DNA from: Salvia splendens
Lineage: Eukaryota; Streptophyta; Magnoliopsida; Lamiales; Lamiaceae
Direction of reading: 5' to 3'
Length of the DNA stretch: 64,000 nucleotides
NCBI RefSeq assembly: GCF_004379255.2
Contig: NC_056041.1
Location: forward strand, 620,001-684,000
Each line of letters opens with the position of its first letter. Positions within the stretch are counted from its first letter, which is position 1. Both the position numbers and the translations under genes were made by a program. The notes beneath the pieces are model-generated. The model saw nothing but the letters and a program-made list of their open reading frames with translations, made no database searches and had not been told where the DNA came from. Shown here in pieces: positions 17,857-30,679 of this stretch.

Positions 17857-19910
17857 ATGAAGATAGAGTATACGCTTCTGGTGCTTTTGATTGTTGCCTC
17901 AGTAATTTCTTGTCGTGTTGCTGCAGATTCGGAGGTAATGAATGATGATAGCTCCTGAATTGAGTGTATTTATTACTTGTTTATGCAAAAGTATAATTAT
18001 CAGTTTCATTTACTAATATATGGCGTGAACAATTTTAGGAGGAAGTTGCAGGCTTGCAAAATCGGCAAGTGTTAGTTGATAGAAGTAATGATAGAGGGAA
18101 GGAGACAGCTGATCTTACAAAGAATAAAGCTGTTAAGTTAGATAGTAATGATCCCAAGGAGCAGATTGAATTAAAAGAAAAGGAGAAGGAACAAAAAAAG
18201 GGGGATGGTGGAGATAAGAGGGATGCGCTGAAAATGAAGAATGAGGGGTCTAGTTTGGAGTTGAATAGGGAATCTAAAGAAGGGAGATTGCCACCGGTAA
18301 GAGAAGAATGTGATTCCACGTCGAATCATTGTACAGATGATGATAAGACGTTGGTTGCTTGTCTGAGAGTTCCTGGGAATGGTATGATTTGCTTTCACAT
18401 TATGAGGTTAATTTATGTTAGTTCCTTTTGAGTTACAACGAGAAATTGGGGAACACGTCATCCATTTACTTCATACGATATGCTTGCATGTTCTCCGATT
18501 GTTCTAATGATATCGGCAAGTAATGTTTCCTACTTGATTGTTGTCCTAACTTATTTTATCCTCAATTTTCTCAATTTGATTATTCCTAATGAATAATGAT
18601 GTTAACAAGTAATATATCCTACTACTTGATTGCTGTCCTAAAGTATTTTCTCTCCGACTTTGCATTTTTCCAACTAAGTTAAACTTTATGTATCTGGTCT
18701 AGCTATATATACTTATCTTGTAAGTTTCTCCAATAAGAATTATTGAACTTGGCCTTATGAGTACTTTATTGAACCTGACTCTTCGAGGTATGAAAGCAAT
18801 AATAAATTCTTGCCCTTTGAATTCCAGATTCGCCATCACTTTCACTTTTGATTCAGAACAGAGGTAAAGGTTTCCAGAGTATCACAATTTCAGCCCCTGA
18901 CTCAGTTCAGCTAGAGAGAAAAAAGATAGGGCTGCAAGAGAATAAAGATGCAGAGGTGTGTAAATCATATAGTAGTATGTATCTAACTGGCTGGTAGTGT
19001 TATTAATGTTTCGTCAATTCCTATATCATATGTCTGCAGCTTTTACTTTGCCAACTCAATTCTTCATTTCATCAAATTTATTGACTTATTTTTTGAAGTG
19101 TTCTCTTATTTACTATACTGCTTATAATGCAATTTTTTATTGGCCGTAGATAAAAAAGTCATTTAATGAATTTATCAATGAATAAAAACGGTATAATAAC
19201 TCATTTTTGCTCTCAGATTTACTACATTTTTGTCATATGTTGTTTCTCACATTATTTATCAAATCTGCCAGAAGTGTTCCTGTTTTTTTACTAACTTTAA
19301 GATGTTCCCATTCATGATTTATGCCGGAATTTACCGAGAAGGGAAAATCCCATTAAATGCTGGCAATGTGTAATTACAAATCTGATGTACTAGTATTTAT
19401 TATGAGTTGTGAAACTCCTAAATATGCCTCATGTTGAGAACCTCAGTATGAATTTTGTCCTTTTCAACTTGAAACGTTGTTATCATTCAGGTCAAGGTTT
19501 CTCTCGGAGATGTGGAAAATGGCCACTTCATTGTCCTGACAGCCGGACATGGCAACTGCACTCTTAATTTGAAAGATGAATTTATGAGCAGGAAGGCGAA
19601 TAATCATAACCCGAGCTCCTCGAACTTGAGCATCTATAGTCCAACTCTGTCTAGAGGAGTTGTGTTTTTGGGTGGCTTGGTAATAGTTGGTATTTCAATT
19701 TTCATGTGTAGCAAATCAGGGAGGAACCACTTTAGAAGAAAAGATCGCATATACCAAAGGCTTGATATGGAGCTGCCGGTTTCCCACGGCACCAACGCTG
19801 ACGACAGCTGGGATAACAGCTGGGGAGATACATGGGATGATGAAGAAGCTCCGGTAACCTCCTTGCCCCTCACTCCAACCCTTAGGTTTAAGGAAGGTTG
19901 GAAAGATTAG
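17857..19910 (+). CDS. Plant type I single-pass membrane protein of unknown function
   Basis: Exons 17857-17934, 18039-18381, 18828-18955 and 19491-19910 join with GT-AG introns and matching phases to 322 aa. A signal peptide occupies about residues 1-23 (YTLLVLLIVASVI core). The lumenal part has a Lys/Glu/Asp-rich charged segment (about 30-110), then a compact region with cysteines (REECDSTSNHC, VACLR, HGNCTLNL) and N-glycosylation sequons at 205 and 228. One membrane helix spans about 239-256 (VVFLGGLVIVGISIF). The cytosolic tail has a Tyr sorting-type motif YQRL (271-274) and an acidic Trp-rich stretch (DDSWDNSWGDTWDDEE). This layout resembles uncharacterised plant transmembrane proteins with a lumenal DUF; I give no name. 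The sorting motif suggests trafficking between endomembranes and plasma membrane. Confidence 0.85.
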
Positions 19911-21203
19911 TTACACAGAGAGAAACAATACATACACCTTGTCAATTTTCCATTTTGAGTTGAGGAGGGATGACCGCCAACGGTGTAGTTTGAACCCGAA
20001 AACTGTCTCTTTTTCTTGGTGTTCATGCAGAAATGAGTTTGTTATCCAAAACTCTGAATATGCTTTTGCTCAAATTTTAAAGGTTTGGCTAAATTAGTGA
20101 CATTGGTTAGATTATACTCCACATATGTAATTGATTAAAGGGAAAATAGTCAGCAAAATCATAAATCTTAGTCGAATTTTTGGTCTCCTCCAACTTTTAA
20201 AATTGTCTAATAAATTATAAAACCATGAAGTTTTATCATTTTTCTCAATTTTCCCTTGAGATCTAATTTTGATGAAAAGGAATGTGATGTGGCATTCGTT
20301 AAATAAAAGCGGACAAGATCGTTTGTGAAATTTATTCTTTTCCTCAACACACTTCTTAGCACATAACTTAGCCATATCACTAATTTGAAATATATTTACA
20401 CCACATCAAGAACATATTACAAATACATAATTCATATTTCTCATCAGTTTACCCGATATTAAAATATGTGTGTTGAACTCTAGGCTCATGGGCCATATTT
20501 GTAAATAATAGTACGTGAAAGCCCACTGTATAATCATGCGACATAATTGTATTTTTTTAAAATATTAAAACCCAATATTATCATCCTAAAACTGTTGTAA
20601 TCTTTCACGAAAGAGCACTTTTTATTAAATAAATAAATATTAAAATGAATTTTGGAAATCCTAATTTATAAAAGGAAAATAAATAAAAGGTCATTTTAAA
20701 ACAAAATAAAATAAAAGTTAATAGAAAACAAATTGAAAGGAAATCCTGGAAAAAAAATCAACGCTAATTTTATTACTTAGTTAATAGCTTTTCATTTGTT
20801 TATTTTAATCAAACAGGAAAACTAATAAATGCTAAAATGAAGGAAATCTTGTAGGTAATTCTAAAACAAAATCGAGAGAAATCAAATTGAAAGAACCAAA
20901 ACGAATCATATATTATATTAAAAATATAATACTACTGCTAATATTAACTTTCATGATAGATTTTAATCAAATTCTCCTTGTCATTAAAAAGGGTGATTAG
21001 CAATACTCCGTATTATAATTATTAGTAGTCCATGATGTAGTACTATGAAAATGGTGTGATGTCTAATAGGGACGCCATTACTATCACTGTATCACATGGC
21101 CAGTTCCAAACTCCTTGTTAGATCACGTGCGCCGCTCAATTATCAATATATTTTACACGTACAAGGAATTCTTTAAACAAATATTAATTAATCTAAATTA
21201 ATA
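19911..21203. other. 3' flank and gene-free DNA
   Basis: After the stop at 19908-19910 come a probable 3' UTR and AT-rich DNA. The stretch 20130-20340 resembles phrases in 49540-49920 and 50100-50350 (free-text similarity around 'aaatttttcacaattgtcacacg' types), probably a dispersed non-autonomous transposon family without clear ends. No coding potential. Confidence 0.5.
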
Positions 21204-21382
21204 CTACCTCCGTCCCGGGCTACTCGCTCTTTTCCTTTTCGGCACGGAGATTAAGGAATGAGTGTATAGGAAAGTCAAAAATGACGGCTGTAGGTGAAAA
21301 TTTTTACTAAAAATGGAAAGAGTGCAAGTAACTTGGGACGCCCAAAAAGGAAATAAGTGCGAGTAGTGCGGGACGGAGGGAG
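21204..21382. mobile_element. Stowaway MITE
   Basis: 179 bp with inverted ends CTACCTCCGTCCCGGGCTAC and GTAGTGCGGGACGGAGGGAG, flanked by TA. Non-coding. Confidence 0.88.
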
Positions 21383-21384
21383 TA

Positions 21385-22084
21385 TATTTTATTTAAATAT
21401 AATTATATATACATGTATAAATAACTAAATGAGCAAAATTTTAAAGAAACAAAATACGTAATTTTGTGTGGATGAAGAATTCTATGGATATGTATGGATA
21501 TATTATAAGAGGGTGATATTTATAGATATAGATATATGTTTTATTCGTTCATTTACACATGTATAGATAAAATGAGTTGTACTAACATTTTATAAAAGCA
21601 AGGAGTTAAAAAGGAGTAGTATACTTTTCTTGTAATTTTTTTATTTTTCTCAGAAATGACAGTTCATTCTAATAGTAATAATTTAAATTCGTGCATTTCT
21701 TCATCGTCAAATGATCGACACATGGACAATCTTCTAAAGTTTAACGTAGTAGCTCTGTATATGTTGGATCATATTTTAATTTATAAAATTCAAAAAGGTG
21801 GATTTGCTCCAACTCACCAGAGAGTGGGCATGAATCATGATCGTATGTTAAATTCAACTTATTTGGCGCAAAAAAAAAGTGCAAAATTTTTGTAGAAGAA
21901 CAAACTCATGTGCTCATATACGTAATAATTTGTCATCTACAAACGTTACAAATAAAATTATTCTATGATCACTTCCTCTCCAATTCTTCCATCCTTCATC
22001 ATTGTCATATCAAATCTCGTTTGATTTATTTTAGTTACAGGCTACAAATGACTAAGCCCAATTAGCTTCCAAAGAAATCCAGCG

Positions 22085-22118
<34 letters not shown>

Positions 22119-23858
22119 TCATCTCTCTCTCGTTAATACTATAAGAAGCCTTATTTTACTCTTTATATGGTTAAAAGTTAAAACCATGTCTCTATTTTAC
22201 TTTGTGACTGTGGGCACTTTAAAATAAAATTAAGCAATGAGATAGTCAAAATAAAGTATATTGTAATAAGTGTAGCATAATACAACAAAGTATATAAACG
22301 AGAGTTATCAATAATTCAAACAATTATAAAAATGAGGAAAATTAGCAATGAGATATTTCAATAATACAAAACAATTATCAAAATGAGCGAAAATAGCAAC
22401 GAAGAGCATGCATGTGTAGGTGGCACGTGGTGGGTCCAGCGTGGACCTTTTGTTGTTATGCACGAGCCATCATGTTCGACACATTCATATTCACAAACTT
22501 GTGAGCACACGTGTCGTCGGTGCTCCTCAAGCAAAAGGCAGCGAAATCACCGTGAATGTGAATTCATCTCTCGTGGACCCTCAAATCGACGGCTGAAATT
22601 CGTCGGACCGACGCAGACCCACCGCTTACCGTATACCCGCTTGCAGTTTGTCAATATTTATTACTCCCGCGTGCAGCTGAGTCAACTCAGTCAAAATTCG
22701 GCTGGAAAAGTTAATTGGAATAGAGATTAAATGAAATTAAAATTAAAGGTAAATGGGCTTTTGTAAAACATAAAAATAGTATGAGAGGCTATAAGATTTT
22801 GTGCCCTCTACTTATATGCTATGGATAAATAATGGTGTTATTTAATGAAAGAAAACAAGATATTTGCACCATGTGCCAATTTGTGGACTATGTTTTGCAA
22901 AGCCCAATTTTTGATGACATGTCTTTTTCCTTATCTTGTTAGTATATCTTTGAAATTTTAGTCATAGGAATTGTTATTAAAACATATACGTATATGATTA
23001 TGGAAACAAGCCTATATATTCGGGACATTCGAAAAATAAGCCTATATAATTGAGATGTTTGGAGTACGTAATTTGCCTCGGTTTGCAAAGTTCACATAGC
23101 ACAATCATCGATAGCATATCACGATCTAGGGATGTGTCTATGAGGGGTAGCGCGGGATCGCCTGACCCCACTATTAATCCATGAATACTGAGAAAACATT
23201 CATAAATCAGCCTTCAACCTTATGATAGCTATGCCTCTACCTCAATCTTCTCTTTAGGCTTATGCAATTTCTAAGAATTTGCCATGAGTTTATTTATCAT
23301 ACTAACATGTATCATGGAATTTGTGTTTTCATGATCTAGATAGCTACGAAAGTAAAAATGTTTCTATAAGTCCAAATATTGTTGAAGATGTCACTGAGTT
23401 GGGGATAATCTCATTTATGCGATGAGTTTCACTCTACGAGTTTTATTTCCTAGACCAACCACTGCCACAACCACACTTATTTTATTACTATTGATTTATG
23501 GAAGTGAAAGTGGGGAGCAATGAATTTTGTTCTCTATAATCCAATTAGCAAAAATTCATCATTTGGATATCTCTCTAAAAGAGGCTATGACCTAACTCTT
23601 AAATAACATATGTGGTTTCCATTACCTTCCACCAATCTCTAACCGGATCCTCGAATAAAAAAAATTAAAGAACAGAAAATAAATGGAAGAAAAATCTATT
23701 TAATTCGATAATACAACAATAGAAGAAATTTTTTAAAAAAATGGGTCCAAAAATTTACTTCGGTTGGGGTGATGTTATAATCCATGGGATTCGGATGTCG
23801 GCTTTTAAGCCAATCTTGTCTGCACATCCTACTTCTCTTTCTATTCGTCTATTTTATA
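21385..23858. other. Gene-free DNA with a G-box-rich island
   Basis: AT-rich except 22383-22700, which is clearly GC-richer and carries CACGTG (near 22428) and ACGTGTC (near 22509). The frame 22383-22730 there has no recognisable domain, so I do not call a gene. G-boxes are abscisic-acid/light response cores, but no gene start is visible nearby. Confidence 0.45.
22086..22115. repeat. (TA)n microsatellite
   Basis: About 15 TA dinucleotides in a row. Confidence 0.95.
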
Positions 23859-24081
23859 CTCCATCCGTCCTCAATTAGGAGTCACTTTTTGACTGAACAC
23901 AAGTTTTTTAAGGAAGTGTTTGAATGTGTGGTGTAATAAATGAAGTTAGTTAGTGGAATGTGGGACATCTTTGACTTTTAGGGTATTTTTGATGTCCAAA
24001 TATAGTAAGTAGGAAGAGTGACTTTTAATCGAGAACGGACCGAAATGGAAAATAGTGACTCTTAATCGGGGACGGAGGGAG
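23859..24081. mobile_element. Stowaway MITE
   Basis: Ends CTCCATCCGTCCTCAATTAG and CTTAATCGGGGACGGAGGGAG-type inverted repeats, TA on both sides. Inner parts of the arms (AGTCACTTTTTGACTG versus GACTTTTAATCGAG-like) pair less well. Confidence 0.85.
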
Positions 24082-24083
24082 TA

Positions 24084-27000
24084 CATAATTAAAATATAAT
24101 TTTTGATTTAATCCCACTTGCTTCATTCATGAATTTTATGTATAGTCTAATCTAATTAATTTATTCGTTATGCCCATGAAAAATATCTCGAAATATGCAC
24201 TAGCCACATACAAACAAAGTTGGGTATAGCGCTAATCGTGGGGCTCTATGCCTCGATTTGATTTCAATCATAATAATATCTGGATTTAACAATATATTTT
24301 GTCACAATGCATTCTAAATTAAATATTAGTACTCCATTCAATAGTTTCAATTGGGATTTTGAGATCCAACAATTGAGGTTTAATTGAACGATTGGCTAGT
24401 TCGGCTTCCTTAGAATGGCTAAGTGACAAATTAAGTAGGTATTATCATGAATAGAATACCACAGTAACAAACTTATAGCTTAGCATAATTTGTTGAACAT
24501 TGTGTGATTTTTCTTGCCTTGGAGATATTATATATAAATATTTACCTTTTGAAAGTTATGCACAACACCAAGTGAACTAAAACAAAAGTCTATAACAATA
24601 GTTTTATTATTTTGAATGACTCCAAAGTTTTATTATTTTGAGTAATATATATGTTTGCATATCTACTAAAAAATGTGGATAGCTATAATTAATAATGACT
24701 GTATGATGTGGTGCTCACATTAACTTTTTCGAATATATGTACATTAAATTTTCAATTAAAGTTAAATTCAAACAATAGTATTACCATCCTCTCTTTATTA
24801 ATACGTATGTCATGGTATTGATACTTTGACCAATCTCCCAAAATCGCTGGCATTCTGAAAAAGCGCATTATACCATTTGAACGTTTCTTATTAAATAAAA
24901 GAGAACTATCAATCACTCTCGAATAACAAATAGTAGTATTATTATTAACTTTTCTCTCTCTTGATAAAATGGATTTTCGATAGGATACAATCGGATAGTG
25001 ACCAAAAGGTTTTCTCTGTTGCTTTTTTGTAGTAAAATTTCATTTCAAAATTTGATGATGATGGCTACTCTCATGATGGAAATTAACTACCTCGTAATAA
25101 ATTATATACTATAGTTATATATATTTTGTATTACTACAAATCAATTGGTGTCACTCCATGCCTGTTGCTTTAGCTCGGTTACAATGATTTCACATCCAAC
25201 ATTATTATTGTAGAGTGGTCCTCAATAATAACTATACCATTTTTTGTAATATTCTTAATTAACAACCTACAATTTAGTAGCCAAATAGATGATAAATGGA
25301 GAGAATATAATTGGTATAATTTATGTGATATGTTTACGAACAACTCTCTAGTTTATATTGCTTCGTGAGCCTGGAAAAATTTTTCATGTTTCGGACTTTC
25401 CACATTAAATCTTGCTGTCGTGTCCTTATTCTCTTGTTAAATATAAAGCCCATATATATGAATAGAATCATGTATGGTCCAAATTTTCTAATTAAATTAA
25501 TGTGATAATTGTGACATATTCGTCTTGCAAAACAATTTATTGTGCTATCACATCACGAGTGTTACTAATATTTCAAAAGGTTATCCCTATGGAACATATA
25601 CTACTTGTATAATTAGGGGAAAATACTTTAAAAATTGTATTATCTTCATGTCAAAATCGTTATAATTCCGTTTGTTACATAGTAAAGTTTAAAGCAATTT
25701 AAAAGCAGTTCAATTAATTTTTTAAAGTGGAAAGCAGTTCATTTTTATTTCAAATTTCCCTATATCCATCAACATAAGAAGACAACTAGAATAAGTATTT
25801 CCTACAAAAGATAAAATCTTTATCATCTTGGGGCCTCTTTTGTTGATTTGTTTTTTTCCTTAAAGTTTTCATGTTTTCATATATAGACTATAGTTCAACT
25901 TGGTAAAGTTAGTCTACTATTTTATAGTATATCTTAAATTAATGACCTAAAAGATGATATTCAATACTTACTTTGCTAATAAGATGAAGCTGGGAAAATT
26001 TGTGTGCAATGGAATTATTAGACTGTAAAGGTGGGGGCTTAAACTCCTACCAATCTCTTTAACTTTATTTCTTTTACCATTGAATTTATTGAAGATCATA
26101 TTTTGTCATTATTAAATTGACGATACCGAAGTGTTGAAATTGCATGAAAGAAATGTGTATCAAAGAAATTTCGCTGCAAAGGATGGATTTGAGAGAAGAA
26201 GAAAAAGTTAATGGCGGAACTTTTTAGCATGAACTTTAAGAAACGAATATTTAGTGTGTTAAATAAATAAATAAAAATTAAGAGAGAGAAAAGAGTAGAA
26301 AGTTAATAAAACATAGAGAATAAAGGGAGTACAGGTGAGAAAAAGTGTTTATTATTACTATATATGAAAAATGACTCAACTATAAGGGAACAAAGAGAAT
26401 ATTAGTAATATATAAAAGTGAGATCAATATTGCGAGGAGTAAATTTTTACACATACTTTTTGAAGTATTTATAAAATTTGAGTCAAGTCAAAATAGGATG
26501 TATTTTTAAAATTCGAGTCGAGTCGAGTCGAAGTGGGACGGATATCTACGTACACAGGGCGAAAACGGTGTAGGCGGCGCGGCGCAACAACACACATGCA
26601 AATTGCGGATGGGAATGGGACCATTTTGATCACTTCCCATTTTCCACCATGATTTACGCTTTCCTTTTCCAATTTTGTCACGCATGTGTCTGGTGTACTC
26701 CACGCATCTAGCATTGTACTACCTACGTTCTTCATTAAGAGTTATATTTTGTCATTTTTATTTGTCTCTCATTACGAGTTTTATTTCACTTTTACCATAA
26801 ATGATACGTAAGTCCCATATTCTACTAACTTATTCTACTCACATTTTATTTTATTATAAAACTTCACATTTTATTATAAAACTAATATATATAAGCGAGA
26901 CTTATATTTAACTCATTTTTTTTAATTCTTAAAACTCGTGCTGAAACCAAATAGGACTCTTATTAAATGACGGAGTTAATATCTATTATAGAAATAATAA

Positions 27001-29253
27001 ACACAGTACCACTAACCCATAGAAGAAGAAAAAATCTCTAGAATTATAGTGTTAATCCTTTTCTTTTTCAAAAGTCGGAAGCTAAGGGAGAGATATAGCA
27101 AGTTCTTTTGGTAAAAACGACACCTTTTCCAAAAACTTCACTTGATATTAGAAATAATATTTACTTTCATGATTTCATCTCATTTTGCCGTCAACGGCAT
27201 GGTTACGTCTTTTTAAAAAATATTAAAATGGCTAATAGTGTATCATTGATTAAGTCATGAGAACTTGGGAATTGGGATGAAAGCCGGCATTTACTCGACA
27301 ATAAAAATAAAATGTGAAACAATTGTTAATTTATAGAGGTACGTACCATTAGAACGATTATTAGAATTTAGAACCAACCATATGCATTGACGTTCGTACT
27401 TTGGAGTTCCTAAAAAATTATTCTTTGTTCCGAACATTAAGTGCCTATTAAATTAATCAAATGTTTTCCAATTTCCATTATTATACAATAAAATCCGGAA
27501 ACTAATTGGTTGACTATACCACATTTCCACAGTTTCCTCCATTGATTTAGGCCATGTCTTCGCATGATATGTTGAAACTAATCATGTAATTAAAATACCA
27601 AAATTGAGTGGGATGGTTTTGGATTTTAGTATAACTTCAAAAATGGAGTATTACTCAACTTTAGAGATTGTAGTTTCACTCTCACAAAACACTTTACAAA
27701 TTTAGAGACCTTATATATTTGTTCTAAGAAGGAATGATGTCTTAATCAATTTCTTTCCTTTTGACAAACAGAAAAAAGTATAGTTGAAATGAAATAAATA
27801 AAATAATATTTCTAGCTAGTTGCAGTTGGTAAAATACGCATTTCATGTAATCCAGTAAATTAGACTTTTGTGTTTTTGTTTGATTTTATATCAGGTATGT
27901 CGTTGTTTGGGTCTAAACCAAGAAGTCAGACATGTTTTTCGAAACTATATTATCCCAAAATATAAGAACACAAAACACATCAGTTGTGTAAGTTTTCTCC
28001 ACATAACTAATATGCACGATTAGTTGTAACACAAAAAAAAAGAACAGTGTAGTAAAAGCGCAAGAATTTGACAACGCATTATATTTCAGTTAATAAGCCA
28101 TTTTCCTTTAATTAAAGAGTTAAAAACACTAGCGGACACAAATGGAAGTAAGGAGGGGCATAAATTATGCCCTTATTAAGCTAATTTCTTTATTACTCCT
28201 ATGGTTTGTGATACTACTACCCACCTTTTGACTACTCGAATGTTACGAAATGTAAAAGATTGTTAGTGAAAAGTTAGTGAAGTATAAATTCAACTTTTAT
28301 ATGGTACTCCCTCCGTCTCACAAAAATATACATTCTTTCCCTTTTAGTCTGTCCAACAAGAATATGCATTTTCAAATTTTGGAAACTATTCTCTCTCTAT
28401 GAGGTAAGACTCCTTCCCTACTAACAATACCTGAACTACTTTTTCTCTCTACCTCTCTTTATGAATTAAATAAGTTAATGTAATATGAGATATCTCATTG
28501 TATAAGTTAGCATAAAAAGTGCAAACGCTTAATTAAATTAAGTGATTGATAGGATGTGATTAAGTAATACTCCTAGGGACCATGATAAATTTCCCGCGCT
28601 TAATCTTTAGTTTGAAATAATCAAAAGCTCAAGCATGGCTGAATTAGCACGTGCGGCAGTCAGTGATTGTCTGTGCGCATGACCATGCAATCCTCTCTCT
28701 GTTGAGCCACGTTGGCGCCTTATCCAGCGTTGGATTCCGATTTCCCGTAAGCACGCTGCGTCCATTGCCGTACGATTTACGGAGCAAAAGCGAGGACCGT
28801 TTTCCGCGATGTAGACTGCCAACTTCATCATTTGCGCATCTTCCACATGTTTCGGACACTATAGGTAGAGAATTAAAGTAGCTCAAATCTAACTTTTTTA
28901 AACGAAAATAATGGGATGTTTTGATTCTTGAGATATGGAAATAATAATATGATTTTTTAGTTGCGGTTGCAGTTTTGAATTTATTGTTGCTTTGAATAGA
29001 GGGAGAAGTTTGTAGGTGGTATGAAGTTATGAATATTTTTGTAGTTTGGGAAAACATTAATTTTGCCATCGTTTTTATCCACAGTCACAGTCGTGTGTAC
29101 GCTAGCTAGGTAATTTGACCATGCTAGTTTTCCCCGATCTCCAATCGTGCTTTTCTGGCCTATTGTTTATGTGGTGGAAGTTGTCCTAGAGTTTGTTTGT
29201 TGTTGTGTTTTTGTCGTTGATGATGTTATTTTTATTTGCTTTAGATTGATTAT
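24084..29253. other. Gene-free region with degenerate MITEs and two GC-richer islands
   Basis: No gene is supported over 5 kb. Degenerate Stowaway-like ends are at about 26719/26973 (CTACCTACGTTC / GACGGAGTTA) and a left end only at 28307 (CTCCCTCCGTCTC). Islands at 26510-26710 and 28630-28860 are GC-richer than their surroundings and hold short open frames (26469-26735 and 28607-28846, minus) without recognisable domains. They may be decayed gene fragments. Confidence 0.45.
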
Positions 29254-29261
29254 GTCTCTGG

Positions 29262-29617
29262 TAGAGATGCCCACGGTTCCGGTTTCGGATATTGTCGAAC
29301 CGGAACCGAACCGCGAGGGTGTTTACGGTTCCGGTTTCAAAACCGACGGTTACAGTTTCGGTTCGGAACCGTCGGTTTTTCGCGGTTCCGACTAGATTTC
29401 ACCGGTTTTCGATAGTTTTTCATGGTTCCGGTTTGGAACGTCTGAACCGGCGGTTCCGGCATGATTTCGGTTCGTAAAATTTGGACCGGAACCGGTCCGC
29501 GGTTCAAAATATGGCGGTTCCGGTTCAAGAAAAAAGTCACGGTTCCAGTTCGGAACCGGAACTGGCGGTTACGGTTCCGCGGTTAATTGCCGGAATGGAA
29601 AACCTTAGGCATCTCTA
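29262..29617. mobile_element. Non-autonomous hAT-like element packed with CGGTTCCG motifs
   Basis: 356 bp with terminal inverted repeats TAGAGATGCC and GGCATCTCTA, flanked by 8-bp sequences GTCTCTGG (29254-29261) and GTCTACGG (29618-29625) that match at 6 of 8 positions. An 8-bp duplication with TAGAGATG ends is typical of hAT. The interior is a dense field of GGTTCCGG / CCGGAACC words in both orientations. Short open frames across it are artefacts of this composition. Confidence 0.75.
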
Positions 29618-29625
29618 GTCTACGG

Positions 29626-30679
29626 GCTTCTGGCATTGTTTTGCATTTTATTGTTTGGTTGAGATTTTGATATGGTCGTTTGTTTGGATTTTGACTGTAT
29701 GGCTTTTGACTGCTAGTGATAGATCTTTGCTCGATGTTTATCGGATCGATCGTGTTTCTCCTAATATCAAATATATATACACATAGCAGAGGTAAACATT
29801 ATTTATGATGTGAGCCGTGATAATAGTGATACGTAGTAGAAATAGGAAACAACCATATCTAGGCAACCATATCTAGGCCAAAAAAATTGTGAGGGGACAG
29901 GAGATATATAGGTGATGTATCTACTGCTAATTAATAATCATACAGTCCATAATTTAGGTGAACTTTCCTATTTATTCATCTACCTGCACTTTTACATTAA
30001 TACATCATACCTTGTTTTAGTTTTGTGATAGAAAAAAGTAATTTACACCTCACAACTTTAATGCTGACCCCCTATTTCATTTCCCATTGGCCCCTTACTT
30101 AGCTACACAAATTCAATGCATTAAAATGCATCTCCATACAGACTTTTTTTTACTATCATTTTACAAAAAATACTACATTTATTTCATTTACTTATTTTTC
30201 TTTTCTTAATATATTTTCTTTGATTATCTATTTTGTTATTTCTGCTACTTTTTTTCTTTGCACAAAACTCACTATATACAGATATAATATTCTTGCACAA
30301 AGAAAAGCCTCAACTATAATGAGGCGAATGAAATATTTTCCAACAAACATATTTATATAAAAAATGCTAAGAATTTGAATTTAATTGCTTCAAACCCAAT
30401 GACAGTCACCAATATATTTATAGTTTTTATTTTCTTTCCACCAATATAGTTATAGGTTTGCATCAATAAGTTGCACTGCATAGATAGTATTACCACTGCA
30501 TCGTAGATCAACAAATGTGCTCATGTGGATGCAGCTCAAAGACAGCTCTGTAACTGTGGATTTTGTATGGGTTGTATAAATATTAGATTATACTTATCTA
30601 CTTTATTCTTTATAAAATCACCAAATGCATGTCTATTCGAATCAATGTACAATATTTCATACATATAAGAAATAATAAG
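29626..30679. other. Gene-free AT-rich DNA
   Basis: Nothing recognised on either strand. Confidence 0.55.

Noticed and set aside
22383..22730. A 115-codon gene in the GC-rich island
   Set aside because: Low-complexity Cys/His/Ser/Arg composition, no recognisable domain, no introns or promoter; left as a composition island.
29147..29540. Short protein genes with repeated NRN/GSG-like residues
   Set aside because: The frames arise from CGGTTCCG repeats of the hAT-like element.
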